DNA from: Vespula vulgaris
Lineage: Eukaryota > Arthropoda > Insecta > Hymenoptera > Vespidae
Reading direction: 5' to 3'
Assembly (NCBI RefSeq): GCF_905475345.1
Contig: NC_066586.1
Span: forward strand, 11,427,900-11,491,899
Length of the DNA stretch: 64,000 nucleotides
Part shown: positions 32,726-47,074 of the stretch, piece after piece
Layout: every line of letters starts with the position of its first letter
Position numbering within the stretch: the first letter of the stretch is position 1
Made by a program: the position numbers and the translations under genes
The notes under the pieces: generated by a model
Seen by the model: only the letters and a program-made list of their open reading frames with translations
Database searches by the model: none
Told to the model about the DNA's origin: nothing

Positions 32726-35617
32726 CTTTCCTCATGCGAACGATGACGCTTAGCGTAGCGGAGCCTCGGTTTTGTAGTGTATTCTACATGTACATACATC
32801 CATCCATACATACATACATACGACATATGCGTCGACTCGCATACGGATTCACGGGCCGGTGAATGCAGAAACGGCGCGTTTCAGGAGAATAGTAATAACG
32901 TTGGTGCCGTCGAGGAGAGTAGTGTCAGGACGGACTGGAGATGGAAAAAGATAGAGAATACGCGCGTACGCGTATCTCTCGTTATTCTCCCTTGGTATTG
33001 TAACTTACGAACATTCCCGTGTACGTAGATACGTGTCTATGTGTATATGTATAGAAAAGTATAGTAAAGTGTTATAATAGTGGATGGATGGACATAGTGG
33101 TGGCATAGGTGGAGAAGCCAGAGATCACCGAGCGAATCCGTTTCATTGTCGTGCGAGCTTCGCTCGCGATCGCTCTCTTATCGATTCGTCTCTTTATCTC
33201 TTTCTTTTTCTCTGTCTTTCTCTCTTTCTCTTTTTTCCCTTTTCTTTTATCTTCTCTCTCTCTCTCTCTCTCTCTTTCTCCTTCTTCTTTCCTTCTCTTT
33301 TTCTCGATATCTCATTCTCATTAAAAGTTCCAAATTCGAAGACGACAGTGAAGAAGGAAAGTTTTATAAAAGAAGGCTAAATAAGACGATAAGTGCAAAT
33401 ATTCTTCGTTTGGCTCGAATGAATCGACCGTGCAGAACGATACGATGGGGTAGGTCCTGTCTTGATTTATGTTTCCTTCCTATTCTACCGCTATTACTAC
33501 TAAGTCCATCAAGGACGTTATTCGCCTGAAGGAAATCCGGGCTACAAAGGTAGTTGTGGCAGCTAACGGATGACCCGCTGCGTTTCCAATGGAATTTTCG
33601 TAGTTCGAAGAGAAAGCGTGAGGGTTTATGCTTCGTCTACGAGCGAATAGAAGAGGCAATGTGAATTTTATGGTACGACCTCAAAAAGATGGAAAGTGAG
33701 GGGAACTAAGACAGTCTTTTTTTGTCAAACGTCTTTGATCTCTCCAGTAAGTTAGTGTTCACAGTGTGAACTTTTCTTGGAGTTCGTCAAGTACATCTTT
33801 AAGAGAGTGTTCTTCGTTTTTAACTTTTTTCTTTCAAGTGCAAAGAAAATTTTTTATTTTAATTCGGTTGGTATTAATTCATTGCACGTTATACATTTGA
33901 TTTAAATAATGAAAATTGTAAGTGTCGTTTCCTCATCGAATTCATCGTAATACATTTGTCCTCGGATGTTTTGCTTATCGATTATGTTCGTTACGCAAGT
34001 GATCGCGTCGTTAACGAATCGTCTCTCGATTGCGAAATTAATTGATTATTTTATATCGAAGTATCGATAAATCATCATGGTGCTGACGTCTAATCAAACA
34101 GTTACTTTCATTGAACATAAGTACGACGAAGGTTTTGATCTATTTCTATTATTCTTGTGGGTAGATAAGGGAAGATGAAATTTTGAATTTTTATCGATCC
34201 CTGTGCAGAAGTACGATCGTGATCTTTGTCTGACACTTTTAATTAATGAATCTTACCTGCCAATGCGATAAGTATGCGACCGTGGAATATAATCCAAGTT
34301 TTTATCGAAGAAACGAGAATTATTGTTACGGAAAGAATGGATGGTTGGTACGTAAAAATAATTATCAAGTTGAACAACGATGAAAAGGCGTAAATATCGC
34401 TTTGTCGAGATAAATGTAACCTAAGTGTAAATCTTTTTCTATTAATAGAATAATTTTTAGATAATTCTATACACCCATCCTACAATGTTGTAATCTTCGT
34501 ACGTATTACCTGAAAAAGAGAAGGAGTAACGCGGCACGTGTCAATGTCACGTGATACGAAGCATGACCGAGAGATTTCTCATTGGTATTTATTTACCTCT
34601 CGTATTTTTCATGCATTTTTGATCAAGGAATAAGTTAGATAAGTGCGTTAAAGAAACAAGACGTGCGTACACATTTCTAATTCAGTTTTCTAATTTCTTT
34701 TTCAATTTATGCTACTTCGCGCGTAAAGAAACGCATCGATCATCGAGCTCACGGAACGACTTTACTTTAAGTTTCGTTTCGCTTCGGCTTTAGAAATCGT
34801 AACGTTTTCTTCTTAACGTTTCAAGTATCTCTCGATAGAATTCTCGTTGATCGTGTCGTTTTTTCGCGTAGCTTTCGACGAGACATCTTTTTAGTAATAA
34901 TAACGGGGTATCATCGATGAAATATTCATTTTGCGTTGTTTCCGTTCGTTCGCCAAACGTGACACTTATGATTCTTTACTAATACTCTAAAGAATAGAAA
35001 CTTTTCAGGCCATTTCGTCGCGAGTATCGAGTTTACATAACGTTATTAACACATGAATGCAATTACAACATCGCTTCTCTGACCGATGCACGCACTCTAC
35101 GATGACAATGCACTTGTGTCACGAAAACCGTTTGAATATAAGGATTATCAAAAAAAAAAGAAGAAAAGAAAAGAAAAGGAAAAAAGAAAAAGAGCTAATA
35201 GAGAGCTAACGGTTAAACGAAAAGCTAAAAATAGAACGTACAAATTAATTCTCGAACTTGTGCATTTTTTATTCTTCTCTGAAAAATGTTGCATAATTAA
35301 CGGCTTTCACAGCATACTCCAACACAGGATATGCCTTCAAGCTTGGCGATCTATTGATCGCTGGAAGTCGATGATCGATAAGAAAGAATAGTACGGTAAA
35401 GTGCATAAAAAGAAAAAGAAAAATAGAAAGAGATATTCTGTCACACTTTGTTACTTTCCTGCGCTTTTCTTTTCTTTCTTTAACTCACTATCTGGAACGT
35501 CGTGTAATTTCGAAATCGTACATTCGTACGTTTTATTTCATTTTTTCCTGACAAAATTAATTATCAGTTAATATTTTTTATATCTATAAGTTATACTTAA
35601 TTTAATATAGTTATATA

Positions 35618-35671
<54 letters not shown>

Positions 35672-35862
35672 AAATTGGGTTACAGAGGATTAATTTAATC
35701 GAATTCGTATAATTTATGCTCTAAGAGATGACAGTCCACGCGTACGTGTGCAGTAGTACAGGTGCGGTAATCAATTCCATTGAAATTACGACAAGTCAAA
35801 GTTATGCGACTTGTGACGATCATAAAGCATGTGTTACGTGCGTTGGATCAAGAAAGACACCG

Positions 35863-35910
<48 letters not shown>

Positions 35911-38900
35911 GTCTCTTTCTCTGTCTCTCTTTCTCTATCTTTTTCTCTCGGTCTCTTTCTCTCTTTTTCGCAGCGTCGACACACATACATAAATACATAC
36001 TACGTGCTATCTCTCTGAAGCTGCTACTTCGGTCGACCTAAAATTTCGCGCTCTCTCGTCGATCTAGGCAAGACTCCCGTGAAACACGATAATAGATTTC
36101 GGTTTACGCTTTCCGTCCGAGTAGTTATTCGAGTTCAAATCTCTTCTTCTTCATTACGTATCTTTTCGAAATAACATCTCTTTACTCTTGCAAATAAAAA
36201 GCAAGTCTAATCGATCGTATACCTACGTTTTCATCAGTTTTGTTTTCCTTTGGAAATGTTTTCAAATATTTACGATGCAAAACTAAAAGATATTCGATTA
36301 TTTTCTGCCTTTCTCGTGAACTTAATTCATCGTTTAAACAATTTCGAGTTCATTTGTTTTTAGACACGATCACGGGAAGCTCCGTATGTTTTCGACATAG
36401 CGGAAAGTTTAACAAATATTATCGGACAATCAATCAAAGTACTTACATACATATAACAAAATCAAAGTTTAGCATAATTGAAATTTAGCAGAATTAGCTT
36501 TGAAACTTCTTTCAAATATTCATTTTGAATCTGCAGGGTTCATATTAAAATCTAAATGTGTATATTTTACCGTTTTTTATTAAAAGTTAAATGCGTGTAT
36601 ATTTGGTCGTGTAAATGATAAAATTAATGAATATATATGATTCATTTATTAATTGTATCATTTAGGCGGCCAAGTAAATTGACTTGAAATTTTTATAAAA
36701 AGTGAGATTATTGATAACGAGATTTTGCGAGTGATCTCAGTTCGATCAGATTTTTTATTTTAAAATGACAGTATGTACATTTATAAAATATAATATATAC
36801 AAAGAAAAAAATTCAAAATCAGCAGGAATATTTAAAATAATCGTAGCGGAATTGTTCTTCTTCGACTACGATATACTTGCGATGTTATTGGTTTTTGTCT
36901 TTCGAAAGGTTCTTAAATATTTACGATGCAAAACTAAAAGATATTCGATTATTTCTACTTTCCTCATAAACTTGCTTCATCGTTTAAACAATTTAAAGTT
37001 CATTTGTTTTTAGGCACGATCACTACAAGTTCCGTATATTTTCGACATAGCGAAAAGTTTAACAAATATTATCAGACAATCAATCAAAGTACATCAACAC
37101 AACAAAGTCAAAGTTTATCGTAATTGAAATTTAACAGAATTAACTTTGAAACTTCTTGAAATATTCAAAAACCCATTTTGAATCCTCACTTGTATTAAAA
37201 TTTTATGTGTGTGTACATATCTGTTAATTCTGTTATCTAATTCTAAATAAATGACTCGAAATTTATATAAAAAATGAGATTACTCGTAAGAATTCGAGAA
37301 TTTCGATTGAATCGGATTTTTTATTTTGAAAATGGAAGTATTTACAATTATAAAATATATCATATACGGAAAGAATTCGAACTCAGCAGGGATATTTGAA
37401 ACAATCTTTGCAAAATTGTTCTTCTTCGATGACGATATATTTGCATTGTTATCGTTTTTTTTTTTGTCTTTCGAAATGTTTTCAAATATTTATAAGGCAA
37501 TGTAAACGCTGGAAGAAAACTAAACGATACTCGATTCATTTTGCCTTACTCGCAATACCTTCATCGTTCAAACAAGTTTTTTTTTTCTTCTTATTTACCA
37601 ACGAGTCAGGTATTTCGTACTTTAGTCAAGGTTTTTAATTAAAACTTCTATCAACTTCGATACGTTTAGTCGAGTTCAAGAGGACAAGTCAAATCTCGAC
37701 TATGAATATCGCGATTCGATCGATGCCTCATGTAAGTCGATGTAAGGTCAACCGGGGTGACGATGTATGCGATTTTTTTTTACCATTTCACAAGCAAGGC
37801 CGTGTTATCGAGAATCAGTAGTCTAACACAGAAACGATGTTTTCTTTCTTTTCATTGAATTCATTGATCGATCTGAGATTCCGTTATATCGTGAATCTAA
37901 GTATACAACATACAGTATACAATATATAAAATATATAAAGATAAGATCGAAGATCGATCTCTAATGCGGTCAATCGATACGTTAAATTATTATTTATTGA
38001 TTCATTGTTAGAAAAAGTGATCTCTCTAGAATAATGAAGAAGTTGCTGGTTAATTCTTGGAACGAAATAATTACTTATTTTATACGAGCTTGTCTAACGA
38101 GCAAGAATACAATTTCATTTTTTTTTTTTTTTTTTTTTTTCTACAAAAACTTACAGATATCGATACAAAATACGCACTTGAACTAACTTTCAAGAAGATC
38201 GTTAAAACCATAAGTTTTAATTAATAAAAGACAGCAATCAATGTAATTAAATTTATTAATGTAATAACATGTTGATGTAATAACATATATGCTGTCCAGA
38301 AGATAGAGAAGAAAGGGATTGATGAATATATTATTTATCGCAAATACGAACATACGTTATCCATAGAATTCAGACTGGTTGATAACCAGTTTAGTTGATA
38401 AAAAAAGAAAAGAGCTCATATCAAGAAGAAATTATTCAGATGTAGACCGACAAAGAAGGAAGAGTAATGCAAAGGGGTTAACATCGCAGTCTTATTGTCT
38501 CTTACGAAGAAGATACGGCGGCTGGGTGGGCGGTTCGAATTGGTACGAATTGAGGCCTAATGGAATAAACTTACACGCCTGGCCTGGCCTTTGCTCGCAA
38601 TGCCTCTTTATTCCGCTCACGTTTTCCTTCCTTTGGACGACGACAAAGACGAAGACGAAAACGAAGACGAAGACGAAGACGAAGACGAAGACGAAGACGA
38701 CGACAACGAAGAATAAGAAGAAGATATAAAATCATAAAAAAAAATGTATACACCTATACCATCACAATTCTTGTGACCATGACATTTTGAATAGATCGAT
38801 CGATTGATATCGCCGTCGAAAAAAAATGTTTAGACGCGCGATCGATATTTAGAATAATAATAATAACAATAATAATAATAATTCATAGAGGAATCGTACT

Positions 38901-39878
38901 ATTAACGCGATGGGAAAGTTCTCAAGGTCATACGCGGAACTGCGGCTAGATACGTCACACGGTATATTTAATTGCTCGGCGTAACTCGCGCTAGCGAATA
39001 CGTGAGCAAGAAGAAAAACGATGTAATTCGAGTTACTCTCCACGGTGTGGTGGTAGACGCATCGGCGAGAACTACCCAGGAGTATGGCGATCATCGTTGA
39101 GAATATCTTTTTTACGATGTTATACGTGCATTTAGATAATAACGAACAATTTCGTACTTTAACAATACTAAATTTCTTAAATATGTACGATGATCTTTAC
39201 TTTTTTCAAGGACAATCTAACGAATTTAGGTCGATTAAACGTATGAGAGTTATAAAAATGGTACGTTCAAAGGCTGTTTGGCTTCTTAAATAACGTAGCG
39301 TTTATTGATGTGACGAAAAACAATTATTACGTAACATATCGTATGGTTGCAGCGAACGACCTCAAATCTTTGAAAGTATTGCAAAGAAAGAGTCAATGGA
39401 ATCCTGTTATTATCGAGTTCGACTCTGTTATGAATGTTCACAATGAGTACATTTTATATTCATGAGAATTTTAGAAGTACTTTTCGCATGGTCGCTTTTG
39501 TTCGTGGAGATATTGTATAAAATGAGGAAGAAGTGGTACCAAAATGGCGGATGTGTTAGAGACAAGATTATACGCCATTATTGGAAAAACGTTGGCATCG
39601 CGAATACGTGTTTAGGAAAAGAAAAATATGTAGATATAATATTACAAGAGTGGGTGAGATTTGCGTGCTAAGGGGGTTTCGAACCGAGGCATAGCTGTGT
39701 TAGCTAACCCAGTTCTCAGCTCTAGCGCCGTCCAACAGGGTCGTCGTCGGTGAACGCACTCTCCTCCAACTCTTCGTATCTACCCGGTTCTCTTCGCTTC
39801 AGGCAGAGCATCGGTAACACTATTATTAGTACTGCTCTAACGTATCTTCTCTTTCTATCTTCCTATTCTAATCCTCTC

Positions 39879-39927
<49 letters not shown>

Positions 39928-42900
39928 ATCTATCTATCTTCTTCTTCTTGTGTATCCGGTTGCATTACGAAGATGCTACGCCACGATCGAACAAGTCGCG
40001 ATGCGAACGATTTATCCTCGGGTACTACCTCGATTAATCACGTTATCTATTTAAGTCGATCGTAGACGACTGGTTCATAAGTCTCTTTCCTCTCTCTCTC
40101 TCTCTTTTTCTTTCTTTCTCTCTACATGATAATTACGATAAGTTGAATTAAACAACTGACGTCAGTTTGATCCAAGCAAATCTTTGGATTCATGCTGATG
40201 GTTAAGTTGATCGGAAATTTTGAAAGAGTTTAAAACTATTTCGTTGTTAGTTCGAGGAAATTGCGAAATTTATAGATTCTCTTGCATACTTCGTACTTGT
40301 TAAATTGTTTGGAATATCTTTGAGATATCTCTTCGTTTCGACAACGTCAATTATGCATGCTTTACGCGTGAACGAGAAGCTAGAGGATAAGGAAGAAACG
40401 AGTTACGCTCGTTCTTACGCAGGAAAGAAAGAAACAAGGAAAGAAGGAAAGAAAGAAAGAAAGAGAGCAAGTTGGGGGAGAGGGAACGAAATAGTACAGA
40501 GACAAAAGTAATGCTTCGAGGAAGGTGGAGTGGGAAACGTCGTTGACGAGAACTAAAATTAAATTAACCAAGTGTTGGAGACACTTCTGATTCACCTCGG
40601 CACCGAGGGTTTTATTTGGAGATGGGCCAAGGGCAACGGACTCGGCACGCTGATGATCTTCGGGTCAAACTGTTACGATTGCCCTTGAAAAACACGGCAA
40701 ATTTGTAGGCTTTTTTAGGGTCTCGAAGATTTTTTACCTTTGGGAAATTAGGTATACGATGTTATTTGATGGGAAACAAATATTCCGTGGCCGCTATTCC
40801 AATAACGCTGTTTGTTTTCCATCGTTTCGAAAATAGGTCGGCTCTTTCATTTCGTTCAACTAATAATTTTATTATTTTCAAATAACATATATACAGGCAC
40901 ACAAACGTACACGTTCTCACGAAAAAGTTCTAATTCATTTATTCCAGTAAATAAATCAAATATCCAAGTGAAAATTTAAGGTATTAATAATTACGGCAAT
41001 TGAAGCTGCTATATATTTAACAGAAATAAAGCACATAAATTTGATAAGAAATTTTTTATTATGGTATCATATTAACACGAGATAGGTGGTACTTAATTGT
41101 AGGAAATACGAGAAGAATGATACGATCGTTAATTCACGACAAATTTTGTTTATCTACAGAAGGTCAGTTTTATAAATGGCCGACTCTTACCGATAAAAAA
41201 TATCGGCGAAGTAATTATGCGCGATAAGGTTATGCTCAGCAAAAATCCGTGAAATTGTATATCTACTACTAACATAAAACTTTGTCTGGTTACAGAACGT
41301 AGGAGAAAGCCGTATACCGTTGCCACGAGCGGCTCGACCATCGTTTTTTCCCAAAGGAAGAGTTTTAGGAGGAACAAAAATCGGTACTAGTCGTCGTCGA
41401 TCACTTGTCCTTAGTTGTTTGCAATCTGTGAACGCGGAAGACGATATTTCAACACCTAGCCCAAAGTGTTCTACCCGGGCTACTTCAACTCCTTTGTCTA
41501 CAGGTAATCGCTCGAAGTTATGTAACTTTTTTTACCGATAAGACGAATACGTGTTCTTTTTCTTTTTTCTTTTTTTCGAACTGAAACGAATCGTTTTGTA
41601 AATTTTGTTTTTTTCTTCGTTTCAGGGAACACAGGGAACGCGATTTTTGCGATATCTCCTGTGTGGGACATCGAAGAAAATGATGTGCAACAGTTGGTCT
41701 ATTTGAGCGAAGAAAAGAGCAACTTCTTCAGGTACGAAGCAAGGTCATCGGTTGGTTTTCTCGATAGAGTTGTCGTGTTCATTGACGTAGAAGAAAAGGC
41801 TGGGTTCTCTTAAAATTTTGTCAGGATATAATCTATATAAGGATTGTGTGCAGTCTTCCGTCTATGGAAGATTTTGAAAGGCATGACAGATGGGAATTAT
41901 CTCATTGTATGGTTTTTTTCTCTTTCTTTTTTAAGAAACTCGAAGACAATTTCATAAACACTGCTTCTTAGATAATTTACGTTAAATTAACATATTTTAC
42001 GAGAGTTGTTTCTCGTAAACTACTACGTAGCTACGTTAAGTACTTACGATAAATGTGCATTTTCATTTCTAAAATTAGACTTCGAATAGTTTTCTTGTTC
42101 GTTTATCATTCGTCTCGCTTCTTGATCAACGCTTGTTATTACCGTTGAACGAACGGGGACATGAAAAATGAACGAAAACGAGGCGAATCGTATCACGAAT
42201 GAACAAAATCGTAGACTCCTACCAGTTTCATAATCACCTTTCAAACGTATCACGTTTTTACTCTGATTTAGCTTGCTCGAAACCACTGGCACGTTGAACA
42301 GGATCGAGGACGTCGGCGACAGCTGTCTCAGAGATGTCAACTTGAGTTCCTATAATGACAACACATCCGGTACTCCATCGCACTATTTGATGCTAAACAA
42401 GCAAAACTCTTTCGAACACGACGAGAGCCTTGGTATATTGACGCCTGACCAGATGACCGACTTTACGGTCGCGCTAGAATGCTCCAGGACACCATCCTGC
42501 GAGAATCTTACTGGTTCCGGAGGTTCAAGAGTAGCTCTGACTCGAGCTTCAGCCTCAAGACCGTCGGTTGACGCTGAACCGACAGAAGAAGGTTCGAGCG
42601 AGCGTACACCTTCGCCAGAGGAACTTCCACTGGATCCAAAACCTGCTGAACCTGCGAGAGGATCCGTAGTCCCGGTAAGCTTCGTTACTTCGGTGACTAG
42701 CATCACCAGTTTAGAAGCTGGCTACCAGGGCGACGGTGAAAACTCAAGGCCAGCTAGTCGTGGGGCTGATCCACCCTCCGTTGCTCCACCACCAAATTTA
42801 CCAGCTCCTTGTAGACAAGATCCTATGACTGACTCGGATTTCTTTACCGAAAGTGATGCCGATGCTCACGAGGAAATTGTACGTGGTGATAGAAAAGCAC

Positions 42901-43163
42901 AAGTGATTGATGGGACTCTATTTTGTGCCCCTGGAGGACGACGATGTCCCAGTTTCACTGGCGAGGAAATGGACTCCAGTGGTATTTATTCGGATCTTGA
43001 TAAAAAGCAGGACGAACGTCACGTCCCTGGAGAGGCGTTAGATGAAAACGAGGATCACACGCCGGATACCGTTGATACCGAAGTTTCACAGAGAAGTCAA
43101 CCGTCTCCCGTGAAACCAGAGGCTACTCACGTGTTTTTAGATTTCGTACAAATGAGTCCACGG

Positions 43164-43209
<46 letters not shown>

Positions 43210-46200
43210 CTAAGTCATCAAATCCAATATATAACGCATAGATACGTATTTGCAAAGTTAATGACCTTCCACATCTATTTCTTTTAGGTTTTGACCACTT
43301 TAGATGTGTCGAACGAAGCGGACACGGTATTACAAACTGCTGAAATTACGGTGATCGAAGTTAATAGAGCAAATGACATACCTAGAATAAAATCTTCGAA
43401 TAAAACAGAATCGAGTTCTTTGAAGAAATACAAGATGCCGAAGAGAAACGTCGTTTCGAAGATTAAAGCGATGATCGAGTCCGGCCCAAAGGATGAGGCG
43501 GAGAAGGAAGCTAGGCGGTCTCAACGATCTCAAAGGAAAGGAAGTCGGTGGGATGCGGTGATGAGTAAGATCGAGGCTGGTAAAAATGAACAAAGAACGA
43601 GATCCTTAAGAAAGGAAGTTAAATCCAGGGTGCTACAAGGCCTAACCCAATCATCGTCTCCTGGAGCAGCGTTACAAAAAGTTACCGACGTGGATAATAA
43701 CAATAGCAAGGATAAAAGGTACAAAAGGGTTTTTATTGGATATATTTAATGTAATATATAATCGATATTCTATTTCAACTCAATTTACATTTCGATATCA
43801 TTGTACCTTAACACACTCACCGTCATGTTGATCACCGGAGACCGTCGTCGAGCTTTTCGTTACACGATTTTTCTTCTGTTTACGTCGGTAGAATTAGATG
43901 GAGGACGAGCGAACAAATGTGTCACGCATCATATTTTTGTGCAACTCGATACTATCATTCAATTCAGTGTTCTGTTGTTCCTTTTAATATGATATAATCT
44001 AAGTAGCGTTAAACATCTGGCAAAATACGCTTGGCGGTAAATGTGTTAATGAAAAAACACTTTCATGTAAAAGTTCAACGTGAAAATGATTTTGATACTG
44101 AGTAATTCAAATCTGATTTATAGAAGAACGCGTGGAAGACAAACGGTAAAGTCACCTATGCAAGAGACAGCTAGAAGCTCGGTTCGAAGTTCCATGAGCG
44201 ATCTCAGCAGTGCGCCCAGTAAAGAAGCTCGTAGTAAGTCAATTAACTTTCATTCGCTTTGCTCTCGAATTGAAATCGTCGGTCTCTTTCCTCCCCTCGC
44301 TTTTTCTCGTCACCAGCAACGCTGGTTTCCCCCCTTACAACGACTCGTTCATACCTAGCAAATCCTATTTACGGGAATAAACTCATCGCGCGGCGCCGTC
44401 TCGCTCGTAATGGAAAACTTAGGCGTGCAGAGGAAAATCTCTCTGATGAGTTCCTGGAATTCGTGCTAAGAGGATATTTCAGTAGCGATATTTAAATCGC
44501 GTTAGACATACATGAACGATACTATAATGATGATAATCGTAATGCAACATCCCGAAAGGATTGAACGTCTTCTTGTTGATACGATGAATGGAAGTCGTTT
44601 TAAATCAAAACAACGTTTCTTCTTACTTCATGTACCATTGCAAAAGACAGTGAAATTACAGTTCGGATTCATTGAAAGTGATTCAACAAATGAAAAGATT
44701 TTTATAGCATTGTAATTGCCGTTTATCGTTATCGTTCATTATTATGAACTAATAATTCCATCGCAGCATATTAATGATCGAAGATACTGCGTAGAGGCGC
44801 GAGAAGCTATTTCGTGCCGCTCGTAAAATGTGTTACACCCGTGACGTACGTTTACGCGTTCTTGGAAGGATCGAAGAGAGGCGACGAGAGTTATGTCGGC
44901 CGGTTGTTAGCTTATGTGTTCCTATCGCAGGCATCCACATAGTGGGGAATGAAAACCGGGCTATGAAACGGGATAGAAAGGCTTCGAGAACGAACGTCTG
45001 CTGCTTGAATAAAATACAATGAAAAGTAACCTTACGATCGTCTATTATTTCTAATATCGAGATCTAAGCGATGAGAATTGTATTTTATTTGTTCTTATGT
45101 CATCTTTCTAAATGATTAAACGCAATAACGAGTTTCGACATAAACAGTTATATAATCTAACGCCATAAATTTTTAATATCTCTACTGACTGTAATAACGT
45201 TCTATCGTGTGTACGTTCTAAACAAAAAAGAACTAATATCGTTAGTATGTTTACCGTTGCCTTTGTTATCCGCGAGTGTCTTTTATTACCGTTTCTAATG
45301 TCAGCTATTATCAACTTATTAATGGAAATTTACTTTCCTCAAACTATTCGTGTGGGTTACTAGTTTTACGCTTTTTAAATTCATTTCGAATCAACGTACT
45401 TAGAAGTATAGATATGTTTGGAAGATTTTGTAATTATTGATATTTTTGGACACTCGTGGAGAGCAAGTTAGCAACAAAGGCTCGATTCTGTCGTCGATAC
45501 AAAAGAATCATAATTCGAGGGAGTCTTCTTCTGCGCATGTCACGCGTTGTTCCCTCATCGCGTACGTTTTCGCGACAAAGAACGGTACAGGCATCGATAC
45601 GCGTACTCATCGTTGCCGACGGCCATGTCTGTTTACGACGATAATTTCGGCGTATGGTCCGTCGATGCCGCATTGCGGTTGAAAGCTTGAAAGAAAAAGG
45701 GCGTGGAATGACTTTGGTAAAACGAGGGAATAAAAGGGGAGATTAAACCTTCCCCTTTCCAATCTTTTCGATGCCAACAATACTAACTCTTGGCACTTTC
45801 TTCCTTTACTTATTAAACAGCGTTGCACAAAAGTAATCGAAAGCAATTGTTCTTTAGGAACGACTAAAAACATTCATAACACTAACTAACCACCCTCTAT
45901 TATCTTACCTTTAATCCATACGTCGTGTCCTTGAACTTTGTTCTCCCCACGATCTAAGAACACCATCTTCGTTTTTATTACTTGCCATTAAATCTAACAA
46001 AATCCTCTCACATATACGACTTTAGCAAATTTTATTCTCACATGCGAGAATTCTTATTTATAACGAGTATTATTATTAATAACGTGTGAATTTAATAATA
46101 AAATAGAAATTTATATTCTACTCGTTTATAAAAAAAGATATATGAAGGAAGTAATGAAAGTACAAAGAAAAATGAACGTCTGAGTTCGCAGACGTGTGTA

Positions 46201-47030
46201 CGTACGTGAGAGGGTCGATCGAGAGGGAAAAAAAGAATCACTATCGTCTAGCAGACGATCCCTTTGCAAGATAAAATTCTCCCCAGACATCGATACGAAA
46301 TCAACGTAGATACGTACGTTCGAAACGGTTAGACCCTTGACCTCTGATTTCTTTAGGGCGGCGGCCGGTATAAGGAACGTACGTACTTACGTCAGAAGAG
46401 AGGGTGAATCTGTATTTTTGCTCGGCGAGCATGTGCGTCATTTGCACAGAGAGGGTGGTTTTCTATCGACCCGATGACTGGTGGCGCGTCTCTCGCGAAA
46501 CTCGGCCACGGAGGTTGGTGCTGAGGGTGCTGGAGGAGGAGAGGTAAAAACGGGCGCCCCTCTTCCGGCGCCATTGGATAGTTTGCTTTCCATCGAAGCC
46601 GTTCCACCGGATGGAGGAGGCTGAGACAGCATCCAGTCGGCAGTACTCGGCGAGCATCGTGCACGCTCGGACGTTGCATATATGCGTCTCTACTGTCTCT
46701 CTCTTTCTCCCTTGTTCTTTCTTTTTCTCTCTCTCTCTCTTTCTCACTCTTTCTCTCTCTCTTTTGCACTTCCGGAGCTCTTATCCTCTTTTTTTCGTTC
46801 ACCTTCCATCTCCACCGTTCCTCTTGACCGTTCTTTCTCTCCGATCGTTTCTCATTCGGGTTACCGGTATATCGAGAATGCTCGAAGTTTGATCACAACG
46901 TTTGAGGCAAGAGAAGATATTTCAACCGACAAGGAGAAGAACGTGTCGTTCGATCGTGTTTTTTGTGTTTGCCATATCGTGTCGTTGTTGTAGTTAAAAC
47001 TGAGATTAGAACGTTCTTCCCTCCCTCCCT

Positions 47031-47074
<44 letters not shown>

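Larger units (their letters stand above)
37641..41295 (+). other. Intron 1 of the MTUS-like gene, last part
   Basis: Holds a T-homopolymer (38120-38140), an imperfect (GACGAA)n tract (38640-38707), an (AAT)n tract (about 38855-38882), a (CT)n tract (39887-39926), and a GAAA-rich tract (40425-40465). The GACGAA tract creates a spurious K-T repeat ORF. No coding exon is supported. The tRNA-like element and hairpin cluster in this interval are listed separately. Confidence 0.45.

Noticed and set aside
33409..33450. MNRPCRTIRW as another alternative first exon
   Set aside because: The donor-like GTAGGT leaves one base, incompatible with exon 2; only skipping to later exons would fit, with no support.
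38379..38753. K-T and L-R repeat ORFs
   Set aside because: Translations of the imperfect GACGAA tract on the two strands.
46392..46802. 136-aa minus-strand ORF, Arg/Glu-rich then Pro-rich
   Set aside because: The first part is microsatellite-derived and the rest is CpG-rich promoter-like DNA; no splice or homology support.
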